From positions 248,001 to 312,000 of the forward strand of contig JAJFJZ010000008.1 in the NCBI GenBank assembly GCA_021773565.1: DNA of 64,000 nucleotides, written 5' to 3'. The position numbers and the translations under genes are program-made. This DNA is from Gammaproteobacteria bacterium. Lineage in GTDB: Bacteria; Pseudomonadota; Gammaproteobacteria; Pseudomonadales; Azotimanducaceae. This document shows, piece by piece, positions 9,210 through 17,926 of the stretch (its first letter is position 1; the number at the start of each line of letters is the position of its first letter). Under the pieces are notes generated by a model. The model saw only the letters and a list, made by a program, of their open reading frames with translations. It was not told the DNA's origin and searched no databases.

Positions 9210-9716
9210 ATGAGTGATGTTCCTGTACGCAGGCGGCTATTGGCTGCAATTTTTGGCTTTAAACCCCTGACTTTATTGTTTATGTGGATAGCAACGCGGG
9301 TAGATCGGCCGCTGATGTTGTGGAGCGACGGTCGTATACGCCTGAGTTTTGTAATTCCTGTCTTGTTGTTGAGATGTACCGGAGCAAAATCCGGTACTCC
9401 ACGTGTGGTGCCGTTGCTTTATGCGCCCGACGGTGATGAAAAGGCCGGTGCAGACCTTATTGTCGTTGCTTCGCATGGTGGGCAGTCCCACCACCCGGCC
9501 TGGTATTTCAATTTGATCCAGAGGCCCCTGGTAAGGTGTACGCTCAAGGGCTTTACCGCAAAGTATGAAGCGCACTTGCTAAAAGGAACCGAAAGGGAAA
9601 AAGCCTGGCTTATCGCAAACTTTGTTTATCCGGGCTATGAGCGCTACCAACAACGCACGGAAGGAAGACTAATACCTGTGTTCCGGTTGCGCAGGGTGAG
9701 CCAGGGTGTTCTCTGA
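9210..9716 (+). CDS. DUF385 / deazaflavin-dependent nitroreductase-like protein
   Basis: Small split-beta-barrel protein of the Ddn (F420H2-dependent nitroreductase) family. The family hallmark LLLRCTGAKSGTPRVVPLLY lies near residue 50, followed by DLIVVASHGG and the HHPAWYFNL segment that contributes to cofactor binding. Members characterised in actinobacteria use F420; whether this organism makes F420 cannot be told from the window, and some relatives use FMN or bind no cofactor. The last 48 bases overlap the 3' end of the convergent LtaS-like gene, so its C-terminus is coded on both strands. Confidence 0.8.
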   Translation: MSDVPVRRRLLAAIFGFKPLTLLFMWIATRVDRPLMLWSDGRIRLSFVIPVLLLRCTGAKSGTPRVVPLLYAPDGDEKAGADLIVVASHGGQSHHPAWYFNLIQRPLVRCTLKGFTAKYEAHLLKGTEREKAWLIANFVYPGYERYQQRTEGRLIPVFRLRRVSQGVL

Positions 9717-11573
9717 CCCTTCACTACTGGTGATTTTCGTAGGATCAACATTTGAATAGAATGTTGAATGTGCTCTACTGAAGATGGATCTCACGTTGGA
9801 CAGGTTATTCTCATCAACCGCAGTTCTGGACCATTGTCCCGACTCACCTGGTTTCCAGGCGGTCGCAGACCCGTCATAACGACTAACGGTTAAGCCCTGG
9901 GAAGTAATCAAACCAACGGAATAATTGTACTCAACCAATGCAATACCATCTCTTTTACCATTAGTGGATGCAAACAAATCACTGCCCCAGAAATTTTGCC
10001 TGGGCACGATGCCCAACAAGGAGAGTATGGTTCCGGGTACATCCATACTTGATGCGAGCGATTTATCTTCCCTTGCATTGAGGTGGTGTGAAAGAAACAG
10101 AAGCGGCACTCGATAATTTTTTACTGGAATGGTTGAGCGACCACGCACGTTGGGCCCATGGTCTGCGACCACGACAAAGAGCGTATCCTTGTACCATGTT
10201 TTTTGGCTGGCATCCGCCATGAACTTGCCCAGGGCATAATCTGCATACGCTATCGCATACTCCAGACGACGTTCCTGGGCCGGGAATGGAACTCGCCCGG
10301 AAGGAAAATCATAAGGTCGATGATTGCTTACCGTAAGCGTCGAAATAAATACCCGATCATGCCTCAGCGTAAGCGCATCCATTTCCAGAATAATTTTGTC
10401 AAATAATATCTCATCTGCCACCCCCCATGATGTTTCAAATGACCTGTCATCAAAATCTTCCTTGGAGACAACTGCATCAAACCCGCTGCGTTTCCAATAG
10501 TCTGTAAAATTGGAAAATTGCGGCCATCCACCATAAACAAACTTGCTGTGAAAACCTGCCTGGCCCAGTTCCCGCGCGAGAGAAGGCAGTTTTTCAAATC
10601 CCTTCCGGTGGGTGAGCGAAATTCCTGGCAGGGGCGGATAACCGTGTAGTATTGCTTCCATCCCTCGCATTGTTCTGGATCCGGTTGCGTACGCATTGCT
10701 AAAGTAGACTCCGGAATCTTTCAGGCGATCGAGATTGGGCATAAACTTTTTTCGCTTGCCTGCATCCCACCAGCTATCTCCGGCGAGGGATTCTTCAATT
10801 ATCAGAATAACGTGTTTGTTTTCCGGAAGACGATAGGGAGTAGTTTCGTAGCCCGGGATTTGTGACCCGGAAACGGAATGATGCTGCATAGACAGTGAGC
10901 CCGCATCAGTTTTCCATTTGCTTACGTCAATACTTGCAGCATTAAGAACGGAAAATATACCGTTAGTGGAAAACTGGTTGATCTTGCGCATGTCACTATG
11001 TGGGAAATTGCCATTGTGAAAAATCCAGGGAGTAAGGAGTACAAATAAAAACATGACCATAAGGTGTCGGTACTGAAGCAGTTTATCTGAATCAGGTGAT
11101 GCGAGCGCATCCATCCAGGGTCGAAATACTTTCCCAACAAACCAGACAACGAAGGCTAGCGGAAATAGCAGTAGACTTAAATAAAACTGGTCTTCCAGAA
11201 AGGCGATTACCTCCACCGGGTATTTTAGATAGTGAAATACCAGACGGTCTGGCCGGCCATCAAATTCCAGCCAGAAAAACACTTCGCACACTGCAAATAC
11301 CAGCATCAGTAAAATCAACAGGTGGCTGTACAGGACTATAAACAGGCGTCTTGAAGTCTTCCTGAGCAGCGTTGCAAGATAAAATGGTGCTAAAAGCAGC
11401 AGGGCAGAGACGAGATCCCGCACAAAACCGAGCAAAAACCCGATAATCAGTTCCTGTGGCTGCGTATCCGGATCATCCACAAGTGTAAATGCCAGATACA
11501 TGCGCATTAGAAACTGCAGAGTGCAATAGAGCAATGCACCCTTGAGGATTAGTAAGTCAAACTGCTTTAACAA
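9669..11573 (-). CDS. LtaS/MdoB-like phosphoglycerol transferase (sulfatase fold)
   Basis: Membrane enzyme with about five N-terminal helices (residues 10-180) and a periplasmic sulfatase-type domain. Catalytic-domain marks are IIEESLAGDSW, ATGSRTMRGME with the presumed nucleophilic threonine, and VVVADHGPNVRG with metal-binding Asp-His. LtaS makes lipoteichoic acid; Gram-negative relatives (OpgB/MdoB, EptA-like) move phosphoglycerol or phosphoethanolamine onto glycans or lipids. The start chosen is TTG 11573, because a strong GGGAGG lies 7 bases before it; a GTG at 11591 is possible but lies upstream of that site. It overlaps the RND gene by 17 bp, so translation is probably coupled. It forms the 3' end of the Mla-like operon. 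Confidence 0.82.
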   Translation of the reverse strand: MLKQFDLLILKGALLYCTLQFLMRMYLAFTLVDDPDTQPQELIIGFLLGFVRDLVSALLLLAPFYLATLLRKTSRRLFIVLYSHLLILLMLVFAVCEVFFWLEFDGRPDRLVFHYLKYPVEVIAFLEDQFYLSLLLFPLAFVVWFVGKVFRPWMDALASPDSDKLLQYRHLMVMFLFVLLTPWIFHNGNFPHSDMRKINQFSTNGIFSVLNAASIDVSKWKTDAGSLSMQHHSVSGSQIPGYETTPYRLPENKHVILIIEESLAGDSWWDAGKRKKFMPNLDRLKDSGVYFSNAYATGSRTMRGMEAILHGYPPLPGISLTHRKGFEKLPSLARELGQAGFHSKFVYGGWPQFSNFTDYWKRSGFDAVVSKEDFDDRSFETSWGVADEILFDKIILEMDALTLRHDRVFISTLTVSNHRPYDFPSGRVPFPAQERRLEYAIAYADYALGKFMADASQKTWYKDTLFVVVADHGPNVRGRSTIPVKNYRVPLLFLSHHLNAREDKSLASSMDVPGTILSLLGIVPRQNFWGSDLFASTNGKRDGIALVEYNYSVGLITSQGLTVSRYDGSATAWKPGESGQWSRTAVDENNLSNVRSIFSRAHSTFYSNVDPTKITSSEGSENTLAHPAQPEHRY

Positions 11574-14178
11574 TAGTTCGCCTCCCGGCACTTATACTGA
11601 GCAGGACAGGCAATAGAATTACTGTAAAGACCAACAAAAACAAAATAGCTACCGTGAGCAAGAGCCCAATTGAGGCGGTTCCCTGATGAGGCGACAGGGA
11701 CAGGGCAGCAAAGGTGCCTACGGTTGTCAGTGAACTCAGCAATACCGCCCTGGGGGTGCTGGTGTGCATAAGGTCCCCAACATCTCGTGCGCCACGATAC
11801 CGCTCTACCACGTGTATTCCGTTATCCACACCCAGGCCAAAAATGAGCGGTAAAACCAGAACGCTCGCCATATTAATCGGCATATCGAAGATAACCGTTG
11901 AGGCAAGCGTAAACAGGCCAGTCAAAAAGAGTGGAATGAGTACCAGAATGGTATCAAGCACACTCCTTAACGAGACTAGCAGAATGAGAGAAATGCCGGC
12001 TAACGCGATAAGCATCGCTGTCTGGAAAGATTGAACTACAATTTGTCCCACTCCCCACTCAATTGCAGGCCTGCCAGTCGCTGTAGGTGCGATAGATCGC
12101 ACACCTTCCACAAAACGGGATAATGCATCTACATCAGCAATGCTCTCCTGGGGTAGCACCACCGTCAAATACTGACCACTTACGCCAATAAGTCGGGATT
12201 TTAATCCCGATGGTAAATCATCAAAGCTTATCCTGGATACGCTGAGCGCCCGTCGTAACCAGGCAAGTTCCTTTTTAAGGTTTTCGAGTGCTCCCGTTTG
12301 CCAAAGCTGTATTGCTGCAGGACCAATTTCAAGAATGCGTATGAGCGCCGCATCCAGAGCCAAAATGCGCTTTCCCAATTCCTCGTCCTGCCAATCCTGT
12401 TGGACGATAGCGGCGTGCAGCGCCTCGGTGCTTGCAATAAGATCTGCATTAGTAGGCGCGCTCTGCACTCTTGCCGGTTCGAGTGCACTTAGCAAAAGTA
12501 ACTGTAAGTCTTCGAGAACATACAGCTTGTCTTCCTGATTTTCAGGGACATAGCTTATGGGTGTACTTACTTTCTCTACACTCTCAAGGGCTTCCAGATT
12601 GCTCCAGGACTGGTGCAGGTCATCCGACAGGATTGACAGGCTGTAGTCTGTAACAAGCCCTTCTTCCTGTAACTCTGTTAATGCCAACATGGACTCCGAG
12701 TTCGAATCCCGCAGCGCGAGCACACTAAAATCAAAATGTACGTCTCTGCTTGTGTAAACTGCCAACAGCGTCAATATTGTAACGACGCTCAAAAAAACCA
12801 ATTTATGTTGTAGCACAACAGCGACCAGTTTTTCGGCCGATAACAGTAGTACCGGACTGGAGGCTCCGGGTGCACCCGCCAGTGTGAAAAATACCGGCAA
12901 AAGCGTAAAAGTGAGAAAAGCAGCAATGAACATGCCACCAGCGGATATAATACCGAGATCCGCCAGTGCACTATAATCTGTTGGTACAAAACCCAGGAAA
13001 CCGATTGCTGTGGTTACCGTACACAATACTATAGCTTTTCCCACGCTACTGGACGCGTGTCCAAGCGCCATAATATTATCGTTAGATTCTGTCACGGCTT
13101 CGTGGTAACGTAAGCAGTAGTGGATTGCAAAATCCACCCCTAATCCGAAAAACATAACCAGAAAAACCAGTGACAGGGTGTTGTATTCGCCTACGCTAAG
13201 CATTGCGAATGCGGATGTCCAGGTTATGCCCGCAAACAGCATAAGAAAAGTAGCTACAACAATTTTCCATGACCGAATGCCAAACCCCAATATCAGTGTG
13301 AGCAAAACCATGGACACAAAACCGGCAATTTTCACTCCGGCCTGAGCTGCTTCAATTTCCTCGTGAGACAATGCAATTTCACCGGTAATTTGCACACGGA
13401 CTGATTGATCAACATTTGCCTCAGAAATTATGCTGCGCAGGTTCTGCATAGTCTGTTTGTTGGGAAGGGTTTCGTTAAAATTCTTTCGGGCTTTCAATAA
13501 TACCAGCTGGTAAATCCTGTCCCCATCGGTATCAAAAAACTCATCTGTCCATGAAATTTTCGGATCGCGGCCAACGCCTGCCGATTCTGCAGACGAGGTT
13601 AATAGCTCAACGATTTTCGCAAACCCGGCTTCCGGCTGATTTTCAATACCGTCCTTCAACAACTCCAGAACCCCTCGCAGACTGGGATCTTCTGCCACCG
13701 CTGTAAGCATGGGCTGCGCTTCCGCGAGTCGGTCAGCCATTTCCTGGAGGTCGTCGATGTCCATATACATCAGGGCGTGATCGCGAAAAAAATCGTCAGC
13801 CGCAACTGCGTAAATGTCCTGAAAATTTTCGGTCTGTGCTTCAATGCGCCGGGTCAGGTCCCTGGTGGTAGCCTCTACGATTTCAAAGGAGGTTCCGGAA
13901 ACAACAATGACCGCGGTGTCGACGAGTAAGGGAAATTCATCCTTGTATGATTCGAAATCTTCTCGCCAGCTGCCTGTCTGCTTGATCAGGTCGCTGGTAT
14001 CGGAATTCATTTTGAAGCGTTCGATGGATACCCAGCTGGCTGCCAGGGTCATTAATACCAGACAGGCTGTGGTCAACCAGGCATGCCGGGTAACGGTACC
14101 TACCCAACTCAGCAACAGCCGTGAAATCAGGCCATTATTGAGAGTTTCAAAGCTGTGTGAAGGACCGGGATTAGTCAT
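11557..14178 (-). CDS. HpnN/MMPL-type RND superfamily lipid transporter
   Basis: Large inner-membrane protein of about 873 residues with two six-helix RND halves, each preceded by a periplasmic loop domain. The TM4 and TM10 motifs GLGVDFAIH and GLGVDNGIH supply the aspartates of the proton relay. Its size and layout match HpnN, which moves hopanoids to the outer membrane, and other MMPL lipid exporters rather than tripartite drug pumps. The ATG at 14178 (MTNPGP) overlaps the mlaA stop by 8 bp and is preferred over an upstream GTG/ATG region at 14223 that would extend into mlaA. Operon: MlaC-like - MlaA - this gene - LtaS-like. No hopanoid synthesis genes are in the window, so the cargo could instead be phospholipid. 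Confidence 0.85.
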   Translation of the reverse strand: MTNPGPSHSFETLNNGLISRLLLSWVGTVTRHAWLTTACLVLMTLAASWVSIERFKMNSDTSDLIKQTGSWREDFESYKDEFPLLVDTAVIVVSGTSFEIVEATTRDLTRRIEAQTENFQDIYAVAADDFFRDHALMYMDIDDLQEMADRLAEAQPMLTAVAEDPSLRGVLELLKDGIENQPEAGFAKIVELLTSSAESAGVGRDPKISWTDEFFDTDGDRIYQLVLLKARKNFNETLPNKQTMQNLRSIISEANVDQSVRVQITGEIALSHEEIEAAQAGVKIAGFVSMVLLTLILGFGIRSWKIVVATFLMLFAGITWTSAFAMLSVGEYNTLSLVFLVMFFGLGVDFAIHYCLRYHEAVTESNDNIMALGHASSSVGKAIVLCTVTTAIGFLGFVPTDYSALADLGIISAGGMFIAAFLTFTLLPVFFTLAGAPGASSPVLLLSAEKLVAVVLQHKLVFLSVVTILTLLAVYTSRDVHFDFSVLALRDSNSESMLALTELQEEGLVTDYSLSILSDDLHQSWSNLEALESVEKVSTPISYVPENQEDKLYVLEDLQLLLLSALEPARVQSAPTNADLIASTEALHAAIVQQDWQDEELGKRILALDAALIRILEIGPAAIQLWQTGALENLKKELAWLRRALSVSRISFDDLPSGLKSRLIGVSGQYLTVVLPQESIADVDALSRFVEGVRSIAPTATGRPAIEWGVGQIVVQSFQTAMLIALAGISLILLVSLRSVLDTILVLIPLFLTGLFTLASTVIFDMPINMASVLVLPLIFGLGVDNGIHVVERYRGARDVGDLMHTSTPRAVLLSSLTTVGTFAALSLSPHQGTASIGLLLTVAILFLLVFTVILLPVLLSISAGRRTIVKAV

Positions 14179-14890
14179 CTTCGAAGAACTCTTCAAATAT
14201 ATCTTCTTCTGGTGGATTACCATCGAAAATCAGAAATTTTCTGCGCTGAAAATACGCTTCCCTGGTAAAGCTGTAGGGATCAAGGGCTGATGCATCACGA
14301 ATATTAGTCTCCGCCAGATTCTCTGCTCTGTAACTTACTGTGTCCAGCGTGCCAATCCAGAAGTCATAATGATTGCCTACGATCAGTCGGGGTGCGAGTA
14401 CCCTGTTTATGATTGCTCCAGGCAGGTCTCGTACTGAGGAAGGACCAACAATCGGAAAGTACAAATAGCGGGTTCGCGTATATCCCCACACCGCAAGTGT
14501 TTGACCAAAATCTTCTTCCTGATATTTCAGGCCCATACGACCAGCGATGTCAAAAATCCCGCCAATTCCGAGCGTAGTATTCAGTAATATTCTGGCGATA
14601 TCTGTCCCCGCGGCTTTCGGTTTGCCCTGCAGCAAGCCATTAATGGCACTGTCCACGGTGCGGATATTGAGAAAAACATTTGCGATGCCTTTTTGCAGGG
14701 GTGTGGGGATAATCCTGGTATAGCCAATGGCCAAAGGGCGGGCTATCGCTTTGTCCACCAGTTCGATGATGTCATAGGAAATACGGTTACCCTTTTCAAG
14801 CGGATCCGAAACCGCGTATTCCTTCTCTGGTAACTGAGCGCAGGCAGACAGCGCAACTACGAGGATGAGCGAAACCCTTCGGAAGGTCAT
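14171..14890 (-). CDS. mlaA: MlaA/VacJ outer-membrane lipoprotein
   Basis: Outer-membrane lipoprotein that removes misplaced phospholipid from the outer leaflet and hands it to the periplasmic carrier MlaC. The signal peptide ends in the lipobox LSAC near residue 16. Family hallmarks are NVFLNIRTVDSAINGLLQGK, RILLNTTLGIGGIFDIA and YLYFPIVGPSSVRD. The length of 239 residues is typical. It lies 3 bp after the MlaC-like gene and overlaps the RND gene, with no MlaFEDB ABC genes beside it. Confidence 0.92.
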   Translation of the reverse strand: MTFRRVSLILVVALSACAQLPEKEYAVSDPLEKGNRISYDIIELVDKAIARPLAIGYTRIIPTPLQKGIANVFLNIRTVDSAINGLLQGKPKAAGTDIARILLNTTLGIGGIFDIAGRMGLKYQEEDFGQTLAVWGYTRTRYLYFPIVGPSSVRDLPGAIINRVLAPRLIVGNHYDFWIGTLDTVSYRAENLAETNIRDASALDPYSFTREAYFQRRKFLIFDGNPPEEDIFEEFFEDD

Positions 14891-14893
14891 CGG

Positions 14894-15499
14894 CTAGTCC
14901 ATCCCTTGCTGCCGGTATTCCAGAATGTTCTGATTAATGTGCGCTATCAGCCCGTCAAATCCGTCCCTGGCAAGAATACTCGCATAGTCAGCGCGTTTGA
15001 GAGACAAATCACTAACCCCGTTAGCTACCACGTTAAAAATAACACCTTCGCGCAGGTAGTAATCCAGTGTCACCGTTTCTCCATCGGATTTAGTGAGCAG
15101 GCAATTCACAAGCCAACGATCTTTGCCTTTGGACTCCACAGCCTGGATGGTAAATACCTGATTATTGTAGCTTACGAAACGATCCGCATAGGTTGCGGTA
15201 ATCAGTGTGAACATGAGGTTGGTAAACTCTTGTTGTGAGTGCGCTTCTTGCGCGCGCCAGAATTTGCCGGTGCTTATTCTGCTGATATTTGGAGCATCAA
15301 ATATTTTTTTGATAACCGGAGAGAGTTTGCTGAAGCGGTTTTCGAAGTTACTATTCGTTTGCATCACACTAATCAATGTAGCGTGGAAATCGTCGATGCG
15401 ATCTCGCACCTCGTCATCCGGCGAGGCGTGCGCAAAACTCGAGTAAACGAGCAAGGATAAACAGGATAGCCAGAGGCGCAGAGAATTAGAATTTGTCAT
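14894..15499 (-). CDS. MlaC/HpnM/Ttg2D-family periplasmic lipid-binding protein
   Basis: Secreted carrier with a clear N-terminal signal peptide (LSCLSLLVYSSFAHA) and the tolerance_Ttg2/MlaC fold: helical first half, then the YADRFVSYNNQVFTI and KSDGETVTLDYYL strands, ending in a helical segment with FDGLIAHINQNI. MlaC ferries phospholipids between MlaA and an inner-membrane system; HpnM is its counterpart in hopanoid clusters. The presence of an HpnN-like protein two genes downstream makes the HpnM subtype a reasonable guess. It is the first gene of the compact part of the operon, 59 bp after the ketoacyl synthase gene. Confidence 0.85.
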   Translation of the reverse strand: MTNSNSLRLWLSCLSLLVYSSFAHASPDDEVRDRIDDFHATLISVMQTNSNFENRFSKLSPVIKKIFDAPNISRISTGKFWRAQEAHSQQEFTNLMFTLITATYADRFVSYNNQVFTIQAVESKGKDRWLVNCLLTKSDGETVTLDYYLREGVIFNVVANGVSDLSLKRADYASILARDGFDGLIAHINQNILEYRQQGMD

Positions 15500-15558
15500 G
15501 GCTAGTACTAATACCAGGAATCATCAGGTTCAGTAATTATAAGCAAACTTTTTCCAGC

Positions 15559-16686
15559 TCAGTCGCTGTATTTTTTCAGAATGATACTGCCGATGGAGTA
15601 ACCGGCACCAAAGGAACACAACACAGCGTAGTCACCTCTTACAAGGTCGTTCCGGAATTTGTGAAATGCGATAACTGACCCTGCCGAGCTGGTGTTGGCG
15701 TATTCATCCAGTATTACCGGGGCTTCCTCGAGCTCCACTTCCCGTCCCAGAAGCATTTTTGCTATTAGCTTATTCATTCCAAGATTAGCTTGGTGCAGCC
15801 AGAGTCTTTTTACACTTTCAATTGCAATCCCCAGGTCTTGCAGATGTTCCCGAATATGCTCTGCAACCATTGGGCAAACATCTTTGAACACCTTGCGACC
15901 ATTTTGCCTAAAAACCAGTTCGTGAGGGTGTCGTTCTCCATCCTCACTTCGGTTCAGGTAACCGGCATCATTGCGAATATTGTTGGAATATTTTGTGGCC
16001 AGGCGTGTACCCATAACTTCCCATGATTCTCCCTGTGCAGCGCCCTCATCTCGTTCAAGGATTGCCGCGGTGCAGGCGTCGCCGAAGATAAAATGATATT
16101 CACGCAGCTCAAAGTTGTTATGTCCTGAGGTAATTTCCGGATTGAGTACAAGTACACAGCTTGCGTTACCCGCGCGTAAGGCATCGACTGCATTTTGCAT
16201 GGCAAAGGTTGCGGAAGAACACGCCACGTTCATATCGTAGGCAAAACCGCTGGCGCCAATCTCGTTTTGTACTTCAATTGCAATCGCCGGGTACGCACGT
16301 TGTATGTTTGAGCAGCCAACGATTACGGCGTCAACATCCGCCCCTGTGCGACCGGCCTGAGCCAATGCTTCTTTTGCCGCTGTGACGCACATTTCGGCCT
16401 GAATTGATAATTCGTCTTCAGAACGAAGTGGTAAACGTGGGTGAAGTCGGTCCGGATCCAGAACGCCGGATTTATCCATTACATAACGATGGCCTACGCC
16501 GGATGCTTTTACGATAAACCTTTCCGATGGCATTACGCGTTCTTCCACGTCTCCGCGCGCAATTTCTTCGCTGTGACTAGCGTTCCATTTTTCATTCGCG
16601 GTTGACAGCGAAGCGACAAGTTCTTCATTGGTGATTGAATCTTTCGGTGTAAACAGACCGGTGCCCGTGACTAATATACGACTCAT
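15559..16686 (-). CDS. Beta-ketoacyl-ACP synthase III (FabH-like)
   Basis: Condenses an acyl-CoA starter with malonyl-ACP to begin fatty acid or related synthesis. The thiolase-fold triad is complete: Cys156 in NVACSSAT, His298 in LHQAN and Asn331 in YANTSSAGS. At 375 residues it is longer than classical FabH (about 320) and has an inserted N-terminal segment (about residues 30-85), like the longer FabH-type enzymes of pseudomonads that prefer medium-chain acyl-CoA. The start is ATG 16686. It precedes the MlaC-like gene on the same strand, hinting that the acyl chain made may feed an envelope lipid; this is inference. Confidence 0.87.
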   Translation of the reverse strand: MSRILVTGTGLFTPKDSITNEELVASLSTANEKWNASHSEEIARGDVEERVMPSERFIVKASGVGHRYVMDKSGVLDPDRLHPRLPLRSEDELSIQAEMCVTAAKEALAQAGRTGADVDAVIVGCSNIQRAYPAIAIEVQNEIGASGFAYDMNVACSSATFAMQNAVDALRAGNASCVLVLNPEITSGHNNFELREYHFIFGDACTAAILERDEGAAQGESWEVMGTRLATKYSNNIRNDAGYLNRSEDGERHPHELVFRQNGRKVFKDVCPMVAEHIREHLQDLGIAIESVKRLWLHQANLGMNKLIAKMLLGREVELEEAPVILDEYANTSSAGSVIAFHKFRNDLVRGDYAVLCSFGAGYSIGSIILKKYSD

Positions 16687-16729
16687 TTCACTCCACTCAT
16701 CCGAAAAGGTGAATTATATTAACCTGTTC

Positions 16730-17920
16730 CTAGTGTTGTATGGAACCTTCCCTGCTCCCCATATCCAGTCTTCTGGCGGGCTTTAAAACCAGAATACTGC
16801 TCATGCCCAGTACTGCTATAGCGAAGTAGATGACCTGGTTCAGGGTACCATCTCCGAGGATCATCGCGGCGATGGCGGGACCCGTTGCAAGGCCAAGGCT
16901 GCTGATAAAACCGGCTGTGGCGGCAACCTGGCCATTTTGGTCCATCTCTGATGCAATTCCGAGTAAATATGGGATGGTCAGACTAAAAAATATGCCGAAT
17001 CCGACATTAGCCACGATGAATGCCCATGGCAGATTGAGAAGTAGCATGGCGACAGAAAGAATGGTGCACAGGGTACCCAATAGAACCGGGAGTAGACGAC
17101 CAGATCTGGTTGACCACCATGCGACAAAAAGTGCAGCTGGGGCACCAATCCAGAGTGAAACCGCCACAGTTATACTGATAAAACCGGAATCAAAAAGGTA
17201 GCTCTTGCCTATTTCTATTACATAGGCGAATGCCGCCATCTGACCCGCCTGAAAACAAAATATTCCGCAGAGTGATAATACGATAGCCAGCTGTGGTGCA
17301 TCCTGCACCAGGCTTTCTCCCTGTATCGGGTCCTTTGAAGGTGCATAGTCTTCCAGCAGCGGAAGCAGTATCAGGCTAATCAGGGAAAACCCAAGTAGTG
17401 ATAGCCAGACCAGACTCATGCCATGCTGAATTATCAGCGGCATTAGTAACGCGGTGCCAATCCCTCCCAGGCTCAGTTGTATGAATATCAGAATTGCAAA
17501 AGTAACTTCCGGGGCTTTAACACGCGCAATTACCGAGAAACCCACACCAATGAGCGCGCCCCCGGCAAGGCCGTGGATAAATCGGATGCTGTACAGTACA
17601 GGGGCTGTGTCTGTGAATGCACATACCAGGTCTGACGCAATAAGTAATGCCAACAAAATTACCGCTGATTTACGCCAGTTCAGGCGCGCGATAACAAGGG
17701 ATATTGCAAGACCTCCAATCGCCGTACCGTACATGTTCGCCGAGAAGACATAACCTGCTGCTTCCGTTGTATATCCGGCACTTTGTACCAGGCCAGATAC
17801 TATGACTGGTGCAACGTTGGCATAAAGAATACCGGCACTGGTCAGCACCGCCAATACAAAGCGGGCGGGCAATCCGTTTCTGCTCAGGTGGAAACCGTAT
17901 ATTGTGAGAGGTGAATTCAC
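16730..17920 (-). CDS. MFS transporter (putative sugar/drug exporter type)
   Basis: A 396-residue inner-membrane protein with 12 predicted helices and no large soluble domain. The two halves are joined by a short hydrophilic loop near residue 195. It shows the general MFS pattern (for example VFSANMYGTAIGGLAIS and FIHGLAGGALIGVGFSVIAR in the first half). The start is GTG at 17920, just 6 bp after the stop of the amidohydrolase gene, so both likely share a transcript; the ribosome-binding site is weak. It could import or export the amidohydrolase substrate or product, but no substrate can be assigned. Confidence 0.78.
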   Translation of the reverse strand: MNSPLTIYGFHLSRNGLPARFVLAVLTSAGILYANVAPVIVSGLVQSAGYTTEAAGYVFSANMYGTAIGGLAISLVIARLNWRKSAVILLALLIASDLVCAFTDTAPVLYSIRFIHGLAGGALIGVGFSVIARVKAPEVTFAILIFIQLSLGGIGTALLMPLIIQHGMSLVWLSLLGFSLISLILLPLLEDYAPSKDPIQGESLVQDAPQLAIVLSLCGIFCFQAGQMAAFAYVIEIGKSYLFDSGFISITVAVSLWIGAPAALFVAWWSTRSGRLLPVLLGTLCTILSVAMLLLNLPWAFIVANVGFGIFFSLTIPYLLGIASEMDQNGQVAATAGFISSLGLATGPAIAAMILGDGTLNQVIYFAIAVLGMSSILVLKPARRLDMGSREGSIQH

Positions 17921-17926
17921 CCGGGA

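Noticed and set aside
9669-15499. A hopanoid biosynthesis cluster
   Set aside because: Only the HpnN/HpnM-like transport parts are present; no squalene-hopene cyclase or squalene synthesis gene is in the window.
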